25,130 bases of DNA from the IMG/VR virus record IMGVR_UViG_3300017962_000105, positions 1-25,130 of that record; one strand, written 5' to 3'. The notes under the pieces were generated by a model. The model was not told where the DNA came from. It worked only from the letters and a program-made list of their open reading frames with translations, and did not search any database. Positions 1 through 7,646 of the stretch are shown one piece after another (the stretch's first letter is position 1; every line of letters begins with the position of its first letter). The position numbers and the translations under genes were made by a program. This DNA is from a virus.

Positions 1-5
1 ATAGC

Positions 6-431
6 CTATTTGTGTTCTAGTAGTGCCTGGCGTAATTTATTTGAACCACCAACTCTTACATTGATGATGCCGTTGTAGTATTCGTCTGTTTCTAATACAC
101 GCCTGTCAAATTGTTCTCGTGCTTCAATGTAACTCATTTCTGCTCTGCTTTTGCAGTAATAAAGTATTTCACGAGTAAAATTTTCTTCGCCTAAGTTTTT
201 TACATCTTCGTTCAGTTTATCTGAACTTCCCCAGTATTCACGCCAATCGCTTTCTTTATAGCCTCGACGTTTGTTCTTTTTGCCTTTTAATGGTGGCTTG
301 GTTGTTTTAAATTTTGCTAACTTCTTGCCTACGTATTTTTGTTGTGTTTTTAAATTTGTAATTAGATATACAAAGCCTTCGTATTCATCTGCAATAGTTT
401 CAACAGGTTTGCCTTTATATGTCCAACTCAT
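6..431 (-). CDS. GIY-YIG family endonuclease, free-standing
   Basis: The 141-residue product carries a GIY-YIG nuclease signature near its N-terminus: GFVYLITN at residues 19-26 and KYVGKK at 32-37. A conserved block follows (WREYWGSS, 63-70; NFTREILYY, 84-92), then YIEAREQF (101-108), whose Glu103 is the probable metal-binding catalytic residue, and a conserved Asn in YNGIINV (119-125). GIY-YIG enzymes cut DNA using a divalent metal; in T4-like phages they include the Seg homing endonucleases. No intron or split gene flanks it, so it is free-standing. The ATG lies 17 bases after the upstream small gene and has no clear Shine-Dalgarno sequence, so it may be translated at a low level or by read-through of ribosomes. 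A DNA-repair or packaging-related nuclease role is an alternative to homing. The family assignment is fairly secure; the biological role is not. Confidence 0.75.
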   Translation of the reverse strand: MSWTYKGKPVETIADEYEGFVYLITNLKTQQKYVGKKLAKFKTTKPPLKGKKNKRRGYKESDWREYWGSSDKLNEDVKNLGEENFTREILYYCKSRAEMSYIEAREQFDRRVLETDEYYNGIINVRVGGSNKLRQALLEHK

Positions 432-448
432 ACATTATGTATCGTTGG

Positions 449-673
449 TTATTTGTCTTTTTGCCATTTTTGATCTTGTCTGTAGCCTTGTAATACTTCG
501 TTGTAAGTTGCCTGAATTTCATCTTGTCTTTGTTTTGCTAGATATATTAGTGTTCTTAAATGCCTTCTTGCTGCTCTTTTTGTTCTATCACTAGGACGTC
601 TTTCAAACTTTTCGTTTGCTTCAAAATATTCCAAGTATACTTTTACCAACTGGTCGTGTGTGTCGTCGCTCAT
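449..673 (-). CDS. Small basic helical protein of unknown function, coupled to gp46
   Basis: The product is 74 residues, rich in Lys, Arg, Glu and Gln, with no signal peptide, membrane segment or cysteine. The pattern suggests two amphipathic helices around a basic stretch (RTKRAARRHLRTL, residues 30-42). Its start codon overlaps the gp46 stop codon in an ATGA arrangement and has no ribosome-binding site of its own, so it is probably translated by ribosomes finishing gp46. This tight linkage to the gp46/gp47 nuclease genes suggests a role in recombination or replication, but this is inference from position only. I do not recognise a named family. The coding call rests on the coupling, the compact packing and the lack of any competing gene. 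Confidence 0.7.
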   Translation of the reverse strand: MSDDTHDQLVKVYLEYFEANEKFERRPSDRTKRAARRHLRTLIYLAKQRQDEIQATYNEVLQGYRQDQKWQKDK

Positions 674-2445
674 TCAATTATTTCAACATCGTTTTCATAT
701 GAAGTAAAGCCATTTTCTTTTACAACTTTTAAAACATGATTAACTCTACCAACCAGTTCATCCTTGTGTGAAATAAGGAAAACATTTTTATTACGTTCAC
801 GACCCATTTTTTTAAGTACATGTAACGCATTTTCAACACCAGCAGTGTCCATACCCGAGTCAATTAGCTCGTCGATAAACATTAAATTAATACCTTGGTA
901 CAATGATTCCCATACATCACGGAATGCAAAACTCATTCCTAGTATTAGCCTATTGCGTTCGCCTCGAGATAAGTTATCAAAGTCCAAGTCTTGTCCTAGT
1001 TGTGTAATCTCAACTGACAAATCGTTTTGGAATTTTACTTGATGTGGTAAGCCTAGTCGGTCTAAATAATGTGTGAGCCTATTGTTCAAGTACGCCAAGT
1101 TTTGATCAATGATCTTTTTGCGGATGAACGAGTCTTTGTTTGTCAAAAGTTTTAATAGAAACTCTTGATGGTCCTTCAAACTGTTTAAATCATTTATTGT
1201 ATCCCAAACAACTTCTTGAATTGCTGTATTATTCAAGTCGTCGATTTGTGTTTGATACGGATCTTCTTCTTGCTGTTTACTTAGCAAAGTATTACGCAAG
1301 TTATCTACGTTGTTTCGATGTTCGTATGCCTCTTTTGCACTTTCATAAAATGTATTTGGGCGTCCGTTAATGTCTCCTATCTCGGTTAACAAACTCATAG
1401 TAGCTTCTAGTTTATTAGCTACTTCAGATTGATACGTGATAGCATCATTTAATTCTTTTTGCTTGCGTGTTTCGATTTCCGCTTTCTTGTCCGCATGAAG
1501 CGTTTGACCGCAAGTGTAACAAATAGCATCGTCAAGTTCTTTGATATCCTTTTCTGCTTTGTCAACACCTTTGGTTGCTCGCATTAATGCTGTTTCAAGT
1601 GTTGCTTTTTCTTTATTCAAACTAGTTATGCGATTATTCAGCTCTGTCCAGTTAGTAAGTTGGTCGTGTGCTTCTAATTCTGCATCAATGTCTAGTTTTT
1701 CTAGTTCTTCTATAGCAGATTGCAGTTTTTTTACATCTTCTTTGCGTTTTGCTTCCCATGCACGTTGTCTTCCTACAAGAGTTTGTATGCTTTGTTCGAT
1801 TTTCTTGTTACTTGTTTCGATTGCATTGATTCTCATAGTCTCTTGTGTTATAGCATCTTTGGTTTGTTTAACTTTTTCTTTCAGCAAGTCTGCTTTTTCG
1901 GTAAGGATAGTAATGCCAAGTAACTGTTCAATGATTGCACGTTGATCATTTGCTCTCATACTCAAGAAAGGCTCTGTATAAGTGTTCAATGCAAGTATAT
2001 GTTTGAACATATCATGACTCATACCTAACAATTCACCAATTGACTCTTGTGTTTTACGACTATCACCTTGTGATTCGTCTATATCTTCTTTTTGTTCATG
2101 GTCATTTATGTAAAACTTAAGAACATTTGGAGATCGGCCACGTTCAATACGATATTTGTTACCGTTTTTCTCAAAGTTTAGAGTAACTAACATGCCTTTG
2201 CTGTTGGTCTTGTTAATCAAGTTGTTACGCTTGATGTTTGTTAGTGCTTGACCGTACAATGCGTAAGACAGTGCGTTGATTATGGTTGTTTTACCTGTAC
2301 CGTTTCGTGATCCAGTGTCGTCTCCACCTTGATCAAGGTTTTCACCAAGTACTAGTGTTAGTTGTTCTTCGTTAAAATCTACAGCTTGGGTAACATTACC
2401 CACACTCATAAAGTTTTTAACTGTTAAGTCTTTTACTTTTATCAT
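670..2445 (-). CDS. 46: Recombination endonuclease subunit gp46 (Rad50/SbcC-like ATPase)
   Basis: This 591-residue SMC-type ATPase pairs with gp47 to process DNA ends for recombination-dependent replication and, in T4, for host DNA breakdown. All motifs are present: Walker A GSRNGTGKTT (residues 45-54), a zinc hook CYTC (309-312) at the tip of a long coiled coil (about 185-440), the ABC signature LSRGE (492-496), Walker B LMFIDE (521-526), a D-loop DSGMD (529-533) and the switch histidine in FLISH (His560). The length is close to T4 gp46 (about 560). The gene overlaps gp47 upstream and the small gene downstream by ATGA, so the three are probably one coupled transcript. A weak GGA lies six bases before the ATG, in line with coupling. 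No key residue is missing. Confidence 0.97.
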   Translation of the reverse strand: MIKVKDLTVKNFMSVGNVTQAVDFNEEQLTLVLGENLDQGGDDTGSRNGTGKTTIINALSYALYGQALTNIKRNNLINKTNSKGMLVTLNFEKNGNKYRIERGRSPNVLKFYINDHEQKEDIDESQGDSRKTQESIGELLGMSHDMFKHILALNTYTEPFLSMRANDQRAIIEQLLGITILTEKADLLKEKVKQTKDAITQETMRINAIETSNKKIEQSIQTLVGRQRAWEAKRKEDVKKLQSAIEELEKLDIDAELEAHDQLTNWTELNNRITSLNKEKATLETALMRATKGVDKAEKDIKELDDAICYTCGQTLHADKKAEIETRKQKELNDAITYQSEVANKLEATMSLLTEIGDINGRPNTFYESAKEAYEHRNNVDNLRNTLLSKQQEEDPYQTQIDDLNNTAIQEVVWDTINDLNSLKDHQEFLLKLLTNKDSFIRKKIIDQNLAYLNNRLTHYLDRLGLPHQVKFQNDLSVEITQLGQDLDFDNLSRGERNRLILGMSFAFRDVWESLYQGINLMFIDELIDSGMDTAGVENALHVLKKMGRERNKNVFLISHKDELVGRVNHVLKVVKENGFTSYENDVEIIE

Positions 2446-3455
2446 TCTAATCCATTATATATGTCTAATAGTAACGATTTGTTGAAGTTGTCACTATCGA
2501 TTGCAAGTATCTCGTTGCTAACAATCTGATCTACGCTTTCAAATTGTTCAATATCCAAGTCTGTAGTAATTTCTTCTAGATGTTTTTGAGGTATAAGTGT
2601 TATTTCTCTACAATTATATTGATCCATAAAAGTTTCCTTGATGAAACTTGCCTCTTCATAGCTAATATCAATATCTAGGTTAACACGCAAGTACATTTTA
2701 CTTTTTATAAATGTATCTTTCTCATCAATCAACTGTGATAACTTGACTGTACGGTACTTAGGACACTCTGACCAGTTGACATATTCCGGTTCTGCATTGT
2801 TCTCACGGTCTAATATCATCATACCACGGTCATCATCCCACGCATCAGCATAGTTGTGTGGGAAAGCATTACCAATGTAATGGATCTTGCCCTGTTTCTG
2901 ACGCTTGTGGAAGTGTCCTGAGAACACATACTCTTGGTTCTTGAAGTGTTCCGACTTTAGTTCACCGTGATCTGGCATCTGCACCATAGCATTCATGTAA
3001 AACGATGGTAGTTCGAAGTGTCCAAACAAGTATTTGGCTTGTAACTTCTCAATTCGGCGCCATTCATCACCTACTAACCAAGGAACCAGTGCTACATCTT
3101 CTATAACTTGAATACTATCTACTACTGTGATACCAGGAATGTGCTTTGCAAACTCAGTTGACTTCACATCACGCTTGTCTTTGTAGTATAAGTCGTGATT
3201 ACCGGCAAACATATAGAACTGTTCAAAGGCATTACCTAGTTTTTCCAACAACCTAATGGTTGTATCCATAGTTGTAAGGTTTAAACTGTTCCTATTATGG
3301 TGCCAGTCACCGCAAAAGATACCTGTTTCGCAGTTATTTGCTTTTGCTTGTTCAATATACCAATCGATATAGTCTTCACAATCTTGATTGTGTATTCGTG
3401 AGTTACCCTTCATACCCAAATGTATGTCAGTAAACACTGCTGCTTTTTTAAACAA
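2442..3455 (-). CDS. 47: Recombination endonuclease subunit gp47 (Mre11/SbcD-like nuclease), TTG start
   Basis: This 337-residue calcineurin-type metallophosphoesterase is the nuclease partner of gp46. The metal-binding motifs are in order: DIH (residues 10-12), GDWHH (49-53), GNHD (85-88), GHFE (145-148) and GHFH (180-183). The length matches T4 gp47 (about 340). The only start that keeps the N-terminal motif is TTG at 3453-3455; it is preceded by AAGGA (3464-3468) at an 8-base spacing and no in-frame ATG lies nearby. A near-consensus sigma70-type promoter (TTGACT-N17-TACAAT) lies at 3483-3511, so the gene can be transcribed independently of gp55. Its stop overlaps the gp46 start. Stretches here are visibly richer in GC than the baseplate genes: bases 2881-2940 count 29 G/C in 60. 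Confidence 0.96.
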   Translation of the reverse strand: MFKKAAVFTDIHLGMKGNSRIHNQDCEDYIDWYIEQAKANNCETGIFCGDWHHNRNSLNLTTMDTTIRLLEKLGNAFEQFYMFAGNHDLYYKDKRDVKSTEFAKHIPGITVVDSIQVIEDVALVPWLVGDEWRRIEKLQAKYLFGHFELPSFYMNAMVQMPDHGELKSEHFKNQEYVFSGHFHKRQKQGKIHYIGNAFPHNYADAWDDDRGMMILDRENNAEPEYVNWSECPKYRTVKLSQLIDEKDTFIKSKMYLRVNLDIDISYEEASFIKETFMDQYNCREITLIPQKHLEEITTDLDIEQFESVDQIVSNEILAIDSDNFNKSLLLDIYNGLE

Positions 3456-3463
3456 AATAATTA

Positions 3464-3468
3464 TCCTT
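3464..3468 (-). promoter_or_regulatory. Ribosome-binding site that fixes the TTG start of gp47
   Basis: AAGGA on the minus strand lies 8 bases before TTG at 3453-3455. This spacing, and the absence of an in-frame ATG before the first catalytic motif, support TTG as the initiator. Confidence 0.75.
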
Positions 3469-3482
3469 ACAATTGCACGTTA

Positions 3483-3511
3483 ATTGTATGATAACGATTA
3501 AACTAAGTCAA
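3483..3511 (-). promoter_or_regulatory. Sigma70-type promoter of gp47-gp46
   Basis: On the minus strand, TTGACT (3506-3511) and TACAAT (3483-3488) are separated by exactly 17 bases, each box matching five of six consensus positions. The expected start of transcription is near 3476, giving a leader of about 21 bases that includes the AAGGA site of gp47. The -35 box overlaps the stop codon of gp55. This would let host RNA polymerase make the recombination proteins separately from, as well as together with, the gp55 transcript. Confidence 0.65.
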
Positions 3512-4329
3512 CCGTTATTTTTTTCACGTCTTAGTGCTGCTTCCCATTCTCCGGAGTGCAATCTTGTATGACTTGGATTCATATCATTCATTTCAAGTAT
3601 GTCATCACGTATGTTTTGATTGCGTTTTTCTAAATTAATGACACGCACAAAGCTATTAGTAACAGCAGCGGTATAATAAGCAAAAGGATTGTTGGATTTA
3701 GATTCATCAAATTGTAGTCCTATTTGTGAAAGTTGTAAAATAGCCTGGCCTTTCATTTCGTCGTTGTAAGTATAACCACGAACATTGCCTCTAGTTGCAT
3801 ATCTATCAACTAGTTTTAACCACATCATTGCTAATTTGTTTGTAGCCATACCGTGTGTTTTGTCAAAATGTCCATTTTCCATGCCACCTGTCCAATGACT
3901 TTTACCTACACATATTAAATTGTCTTCTTCATCAAACTTATAGTGTTGAAAAGGAGGAAAGTTTAGTTTTGTTTTAGTATCTGCTATAGTTTTAGGGTTT
4001 TTCTTTCTACCAGGCTCTTCTGGAATATGATCAAATGTCATAATTCTAAAAATTAGTTCTTGTTTTTTAATTGTTTTGTAATCAACTTCGCAATCTGCCA
4101 TCTTTGTCTTTTTGTTAATAGCTTTTTGTTGTTCGTATTCACGTTGACTCATTAATTTGGCTTTATTTCTTTTGGCTTCTGCAATTGTGCGTATGTTTAT
4201 TTTGTCAACACTTGGTAAAATTATATCATAATTTGCATATTCGGGACTTACATAGCTGCAAAATGTTGCTTTTGACTTATGTATCTCAGCTAACATGTCT
4301 TTGTTGTTTAAATAGTTTACTCTTTTCAT
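3508..4329 (-). CDS. 55: Late-transcription sigma factor gp55
   Basis: This is the phage sigma factor that directs host RNA polymerase to late promoters of the TATAAATA type. The 273-residue product has the T4 gp55 opening (VNYLNNKDMLAEIHKS, residues 4-19) and the sigma core at about 164-240, including YTYNDEMKGQAILQL (187-201) and FDESKSNNPFAYYT (207-220). T4 gp55 is 185 residues; the extra length is mainly a charged insertion at about 25-160. The C-terminus (GEWEAALRREKNNG) does not resemble the hydrophobic-acidic tail by which T4 gp55 binds the gp45 sliding clamp. ATG at 4327-4329 has AGGA seven bases upstream. Linkage 55-47-46 is as in T4. The gene is driven by a consensus sigma70-type promoter, which fits early or middle expression before the late genes it serves. 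Confidence 0.88.
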   Translation of the reverse strand: MKRVNYLNNKDMLAEIHKSKATFCSYVSPEYANYDIILPSVDKINIRTIAEAKRNKAKLMSQREYEQQKAINKKTKMADCEVDYKTIKKQELIFRIMTFDHIPEEPGRKKNPKTIADTKTKLNFPPFQHYKFDEEDNLICVGKSHWTGGMENGHFDKTHGMATNKLAMMWLKLVDRYATRGNVRGYTYNDEMKGQAILQLSQIGLQFDESKSNNPFAYYTAAVTNSFVRVINLEKRNQNIRDDILEMNDMNPSHTRLHSGEWEAALRREKNNG

Positions 4330-4352
4330 ATATTTTTCCTAATCTTAACTTT

Positions 4353-4381
4353 ATTATAATACACGCACTTTATTTTGTCAA
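4353..4381 (-). promoter_or_regulatory. Consensus sigma70 promoter of the gp55 operon
   Basis: The minus strand reads TTGACA (4376-4381), a 17-base spacer, then TATAAT (4353-4358). Both boxes are perfect matches to the bacterial housekeeping consensus and the spacing is optimal. The expected start of transcription is near 4346, 17 bases before the gp55 ATG, and leaves its AGGA site (4337-4340) within the leader. Host polymerase should read this promoter strongly with no phage factor. Confidence 0.85.
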
Positions 4382-4388
4382 CTAAATA
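4382..4388 (+). promoter_or_regulatory. Late promoter element (CTAAATA) for the baseplate operon
   Basis: CTAAATA differs at its first bases from the T4 late -10 consensus TATAAATA. It lies 17 bases before the ATG of the first baseplate gene, with AGGAG at 4395-4399 between. If transcription starts about six bases after the element, the leader is only about a dozen bases. It abuts the -35 box of the oppositely directed gp55 promoter. It is assigned to gp55-type polymerase by resemblance and position. Confidence 0.65.
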
Positions 4389-4405
4389 CAATATAGGAGA
4401 ATACC

Positions 4406-5215
4406 ATGACTACAAGAGTAAGTTCGCCTTCTTCGTTTGCAGGCAACCAACCAAATAATAATACACCTATAGCAGACTTTTTAGGAAATGTGAATAACCT
4501 AATGTCTAGTTTTAGGGCAAGAAACATATCACCTGGTGCAGAACCTCAAAGTGCTAATGCTGCACAGGCAAGTTTTTCCTATACAAATGATTACACAGAT
4601 GATTGGAGAGTACGAGTCTCAGTTCCGTCATCTGGTGCATTTGCAAGTAGTCCTATTCTTTCTCCTTTAAGAGATACAAACAACTCCTTAGTATGGCCAA
4701 CTGTGCCTACAGTATTACTTAGCCAATCTGCTAATTATAATGAACTGTCTCATGTACACAATAATTATGTTTTTCCGCAATACGAAAGCAGTAGAGTTGA
4801 AGATATACAAATTGCAGGCCAGTTTCCTGTGCAAAATGCAAATGATGGAAAATATTGGATAGCAGCAGTTCATTTTTTACGCAGTGTAACCAAAATGTCT
4901 TACGGTCAAACCAGCAACAAAGGTGCTCCACCGCCGTTGTTAAGATTAAATGGTTATGGTGATTATGTATTAAAAAATATTCCAGTGCTTTGTACATCAT
5001 TTACTGTTGATCTTCCTGCAGATGTTGATTATATACGTAGTGAATTTGCAACTGGAGCAGACATTGACGGTTTTGGTTTAAGTAACAACGGAATGGTTCC
5101 TACACTAAGCACAATTACATGTGTGTTCAAAGTTGCATACAGCAGAAACAAAGTAAATCAATTTAGTTTAGATGATTTTGTTAATGGCAATTTAATTGAT
5201 CAAGGATATTTATAA
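4406..5215 (+). CDS. 48: Baseplate tail tube cap protein, gp48-like
   Basis: The 269-residue product begins with a low-complexity Asn/Ser/Pro-rich stretch (about 1-60). A beta-rich domain with the look of the tail-tube-cap fold follows: SRVEDIQIAGQF (130s-140s), DGKYWIAAVHFLRSVTK, LLRLNGYGDYV and SFTVDLPADVDYI. In T4, gp48 and gp54 cap the hub and nucleate tail tube polymerisation; this protein would sit at that junction. T4 gp48 is longer (364 residues). It is the first gene of the plus-strand late operon, with AGGAG six bases before its ATG, and its stop overlaps the next start as TAATG. The match to gp48 is from remembered conserved blocks and position. gp54 or another tube-fold initiator is the main alternative. 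Confidence 0.6.
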   Translation: MTTRVSSPSSFAGNQPNNNTPIADFLGNVNNLMSSFRARNISPGAEPQSANAAQASFSYTNDYTDDWRVRVSVPSSGAFASSPILSPLRDTNNSLVWPTVPTVLLSQSANYNELSHVHNNYVFPQYESSRVEDIQIAGQFPVQNANDGKYWIAAVHFLRSVTKMSYGQTSNKGAPPPLLRLNGYGDYVLKNIPVLCTSFTVDLPADVDYIRSEFATGADIDGFGLSNNGMVPTLSTITCVFKVAYSRNKVNQFSLDDFVNGNLIDQGYL

Positions 5216-5517
5216 TGGCAGAATACAGTAATGCAAGTCCTTATGCTATAACTCCTACTGCAAAAGACGGAACATTAGGCTATTTTAGCATTCGACCTGT
5301 TCCGGCACAGGATGATGATTTAGTTTATACTATCGAACCACAATACGAAAACCGTCCTGACCTGTTAGCTTATGATTTATATGGAAATAGCAAGCTCTGG
5401 TGGGTGTTCACACAGAGAAATATGGATATAATAGAAGATCCTATCAATGATTTTAAGGCAGGAACTGAAATATTTTTGCCTAAGAGTTCAAATATTAAAA
5501 GGGTATTAGGAATCTAA
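5215..5517 (+). CDS. 53: Baseplate wedge subunit gp53
   Basis: The 100-residue product carries the gp53 core: YENRPDLLAYDLYGNSKLWW (about residues 43-62), then VFTQRNMDIIEDPINDF and GTEIFLP near the end, which reads like a LysM-type turn. In T4, gp53 joins the assembled wedge and links wedges to the hub. T4 gp53 is 196 residues, so this is a short version that keeps mainly the conserved domain. The start overlaps the previous stop by one base (TAATG), with AAGGA eight bases upstream inside the preceding gene. Its own stop overlaps the next start in the same way, so translation of the three is probably coupled. Confidence 0.8.
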   Translation: MAEYSNASPYAITPTAKDGTLGYFSIRPVPAQDDDLVYTIEPQYENRPDLLAYDLYGNSKLWWVFTQRNMDIIEDPINDFKAGTEIFLPKSSNIKRVLGI

Positions 5518-7637
5518 TGTCGTTACTCAACCCTCTGCATCAGTTCAGTACATTTAACACTATCTTTACTTTGTCTGTTTTGACAGCTGGAGAAGTAAAT
5601 TCTCCTAATACAACTTACAAAGTTAGAGAACCTAATCACGTACTTTTAAGATCGGGCGGTGGAGCAACAAATAAAACAACAACGTACTATGAAGATAGAC
5701 TAGGAATTAAACTTGAATATTTTATTGATAATGTAAACATTGAAAGTTTAGTCACAAATAATAGTAAAACAAGAAGTTCTAACGCTACTGCAATAAGTTT
5801 TGATGTAATTGAACCATACAGTATGGGATTGTTTTTACAAACACTTGCTATTGCTGCTAAAGAAGCATACGGAAACGAATATGTAAACTATTTAGATACT
5901 CCTTATTTGCTTACAATAGAATTTATTGGGTATGATGATGATGGAAATCCTATTGCTATACAAGATAACTTAACTAGACACTTCCCAATCCAACTTACAG
6001 ATATGCAGTTTGATGTTAGTCAAAGCGGAAGTCAATATTCAGTTGAAGCTATACCTTGGAATGAAACTGCATTTTTTGATCAAATCGAAAGAACCAATGC
6101 AGATATCCAAATCACTGGCAGAACTGTTGCTGAAGTATTACAAGATGGGCCATATAGTTTAAGCACTGTTCTTAATGCTAATCTAGCTCGACAGGTAGCA
6201 GAAGGAAAAGAAGTAGAAGCTGATAGTGTTGCTATTATATTTCCTCAAAGTATTACATCATCTAACAATTTAGGCACATTACAAGCAACACAAATAGATG
6301 CTGCACAACAAAATTTAAATATTGATGATGCAGGAGTACCTGGTGCAGTAATTACAGGTTTTAAAACAGGAGTTCTAGACAGTGGTGTAGGTCAAAATAC
6401 AGTTGATCCTTCGATTAAAAATTATGTAGACAATTTTATTAGAGAACAAAGCGATGATTTTTCAGTTGCAGAGTCAATAGGCTTAAATGATTTTGGTGCA
6501 GCTAAAATTATTGATGGATTTCAAGAACCAGGTAAAACACCTATGCCGTTTGAAAGTGATCAATACAAAAATGATGTGTTTTATAGGAGTGATGTTACAC
6601 TAGATAATGAACTACGTGTTTATAATTATGGTCAAAATACAAAAATAACTAAAATCATCGAAGATGTGATATTAAGCAGTAAATGGGGTCAAGGATTGAC
6701 TAGTGTCTCGCCGGACGCAAACGGATATGTTGATTGGTTTAGAGTACAAAGTAAGGTTTTACTCGATAGCGATAAAACACAGCAAAGACATAGTGGTAGA
6801 TTAGCAAGAACGTACATATATGAAGTGGTTCCGTATAAGGTACATATGAGCACCATTCAACTTCCAACTACCGGCGGTCCAGGATATGGTCCTATGCAAT
6901 CTGCAGTAGCAAAAGAATACAATTACATCTATACCGGTGAAAACAGTGATATACTTAATTTTGATATTAGATTAAATGCTGCTTTCTTTGTTGGTTTAAA
7001 AACAGATATCGGTAACATAAACAATGAACACGCTACAGGAGCAACACAAGATCATTCAAAGCAACAAGACGTTGAATATGTTCAAGTAGGTACAGGCAGC
7101 GGCGTAGAAAATCCAGGAGGATTAGGTAAAACTGGAAATGTGTTAAGTTCTAATACTAGTAGTGCCGGTGGCAATGGCATATCTAATAGTAAAATTAGTG
7201 CAGCACAACAATTTCATAATTTAATTATTAATAGTGATGTTGATTTATTAGAATTAGATTTAGATATATTTGGAGATCCTTATTTTATGGCAGATAGCGG
7301 AATGGGAAATTACAATAGCCCTGAAGCTACACTATTTTTAAATGGAGACGGAACTTTAGATTATCAACGGAGCGAAACAAGTGTAATAGTAAACTTTAGA
7401 ACACCTATAGATTACAATGATAATGGTGGTATGTATTTTCCAGAAGATCAATCTGTAGCTGTTGATGCGTTTAGTGGATTATATAGAGTATTGTCTATTA
7501 CAAATACAATCAATGGTGGTAAATTTACCCAAAGATTAAACCTTCTTAGATTAAGAAACCAAGACGAAGTACCAGAAGAAGAAAGTACACCAATTCTACA
7601 AGATGGTGCCAGTGGACCATATTCGCCGTTTGGTTAA
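5517..7637 (+). CDS. Baseplate hub protein, VrlC/gp27-like
   Basis: This 706-residue protein is placed where marine T4-like phages carry a VrlC-type gene. The N-terminal part (about 1-190) is a beta-rich block with SFDVIEPYSMGLFLQTL (94-110), YLLTIEFIGYDDDG (130-143) and HFPIQLTDMQFDV (155-167). The C-terminal part carries patterns typical of phage hub proteins: GDPYFM (586-591) and GLYRVLSITNTINGGKFTQR (654-673). T4 hub protein gp27 is only about 390 residues, and no separate gp27 is visible in this window, so this protein probably provides the ring onto which gp5 docks. That it directly precedes gp5 supports the idea. The start is in a TAATG overlap with AGGA upstream. The structural role is likely; the exact T4 equivalent is inferred. 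Confidence 0.6.
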   Translation: MSLLNPLHQFSTFNTIFTLSVLTAGEVNSPNTTYKVREPNHVLLRSGGGATNKTTTYYEDRLGIKLEYFIDNVNIESLVTNNSKTRSSNATAISFDVIEPYSMGLFLQTLAIAAKEAYGNEYVNYLDTPYLLTIEFIGYDDDGNPIAIQDNLTRHFPIQLTDMQFDVSQSGSQYSVEAIPWNETAFFDQIERTNADIQITGRTVAEVLQDGPYSLSTVLNANLARQVAEGKEVEADSVAIIFPQSITSSNNLGTLQATQIDAAQQNLNIDDAGVPGAVITGFKTGVLDSGVGQNTVDPSIKNYVDNFIREQSDDFSVAESIGLNDFGAAKIIDGFQEPGKTPMPFESDQYKNDVFYRSDVTLDNELRVYNYGQNTKITKIIEDVILSSKWGQGLTSVSPDANGYVDWFRVQSKVLLDSDKTQQRHSGRLARTYIYEVVPYKVHMSTIQLPTTGGPGYGPMQSAVAKEYNYIYTGENSDILNFDIRLNAAFFVGLKTDIGNINNEHATGATQDHSKQQDVEYVQVGTGSGVENPGGLGKTGNVLSSNTSSAGGNGISNSKISAAQQFHNLIINSDVDLLELDLDIFGDPYFMADSGMGNYNSPEATLFLNGDGTLDYQRSETSVIVNFRTPIDYNDNGGMYFPEDQSVAVDAFSGLYRVLSITNTINGGKFTQRLNLLRLRNQDEVPEEESTPILQDGASGPYSPFG

Positions 7638-7646
7638 GGAAAACAA

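Noticed and set aside
6-431. The GIY-YIG gene as part of a group I intron
   Set aside because: The neighbouring gene is intact and not split, and there is no room for an intron core.
271-594. A plus-strand open frame of 107 codons
   Set aside because: It is antisense to the GIY-YIG nuclease and the small basic gene. Its hydrophobic look comes from reading Lys/Glu-rich codons backwards.
1541-1945. A plus-strand Ser/Phe-rich open frame of 134 codons
   Set aside because: It is a shadow of the gp46 coiled coil and has no supporting start signals.
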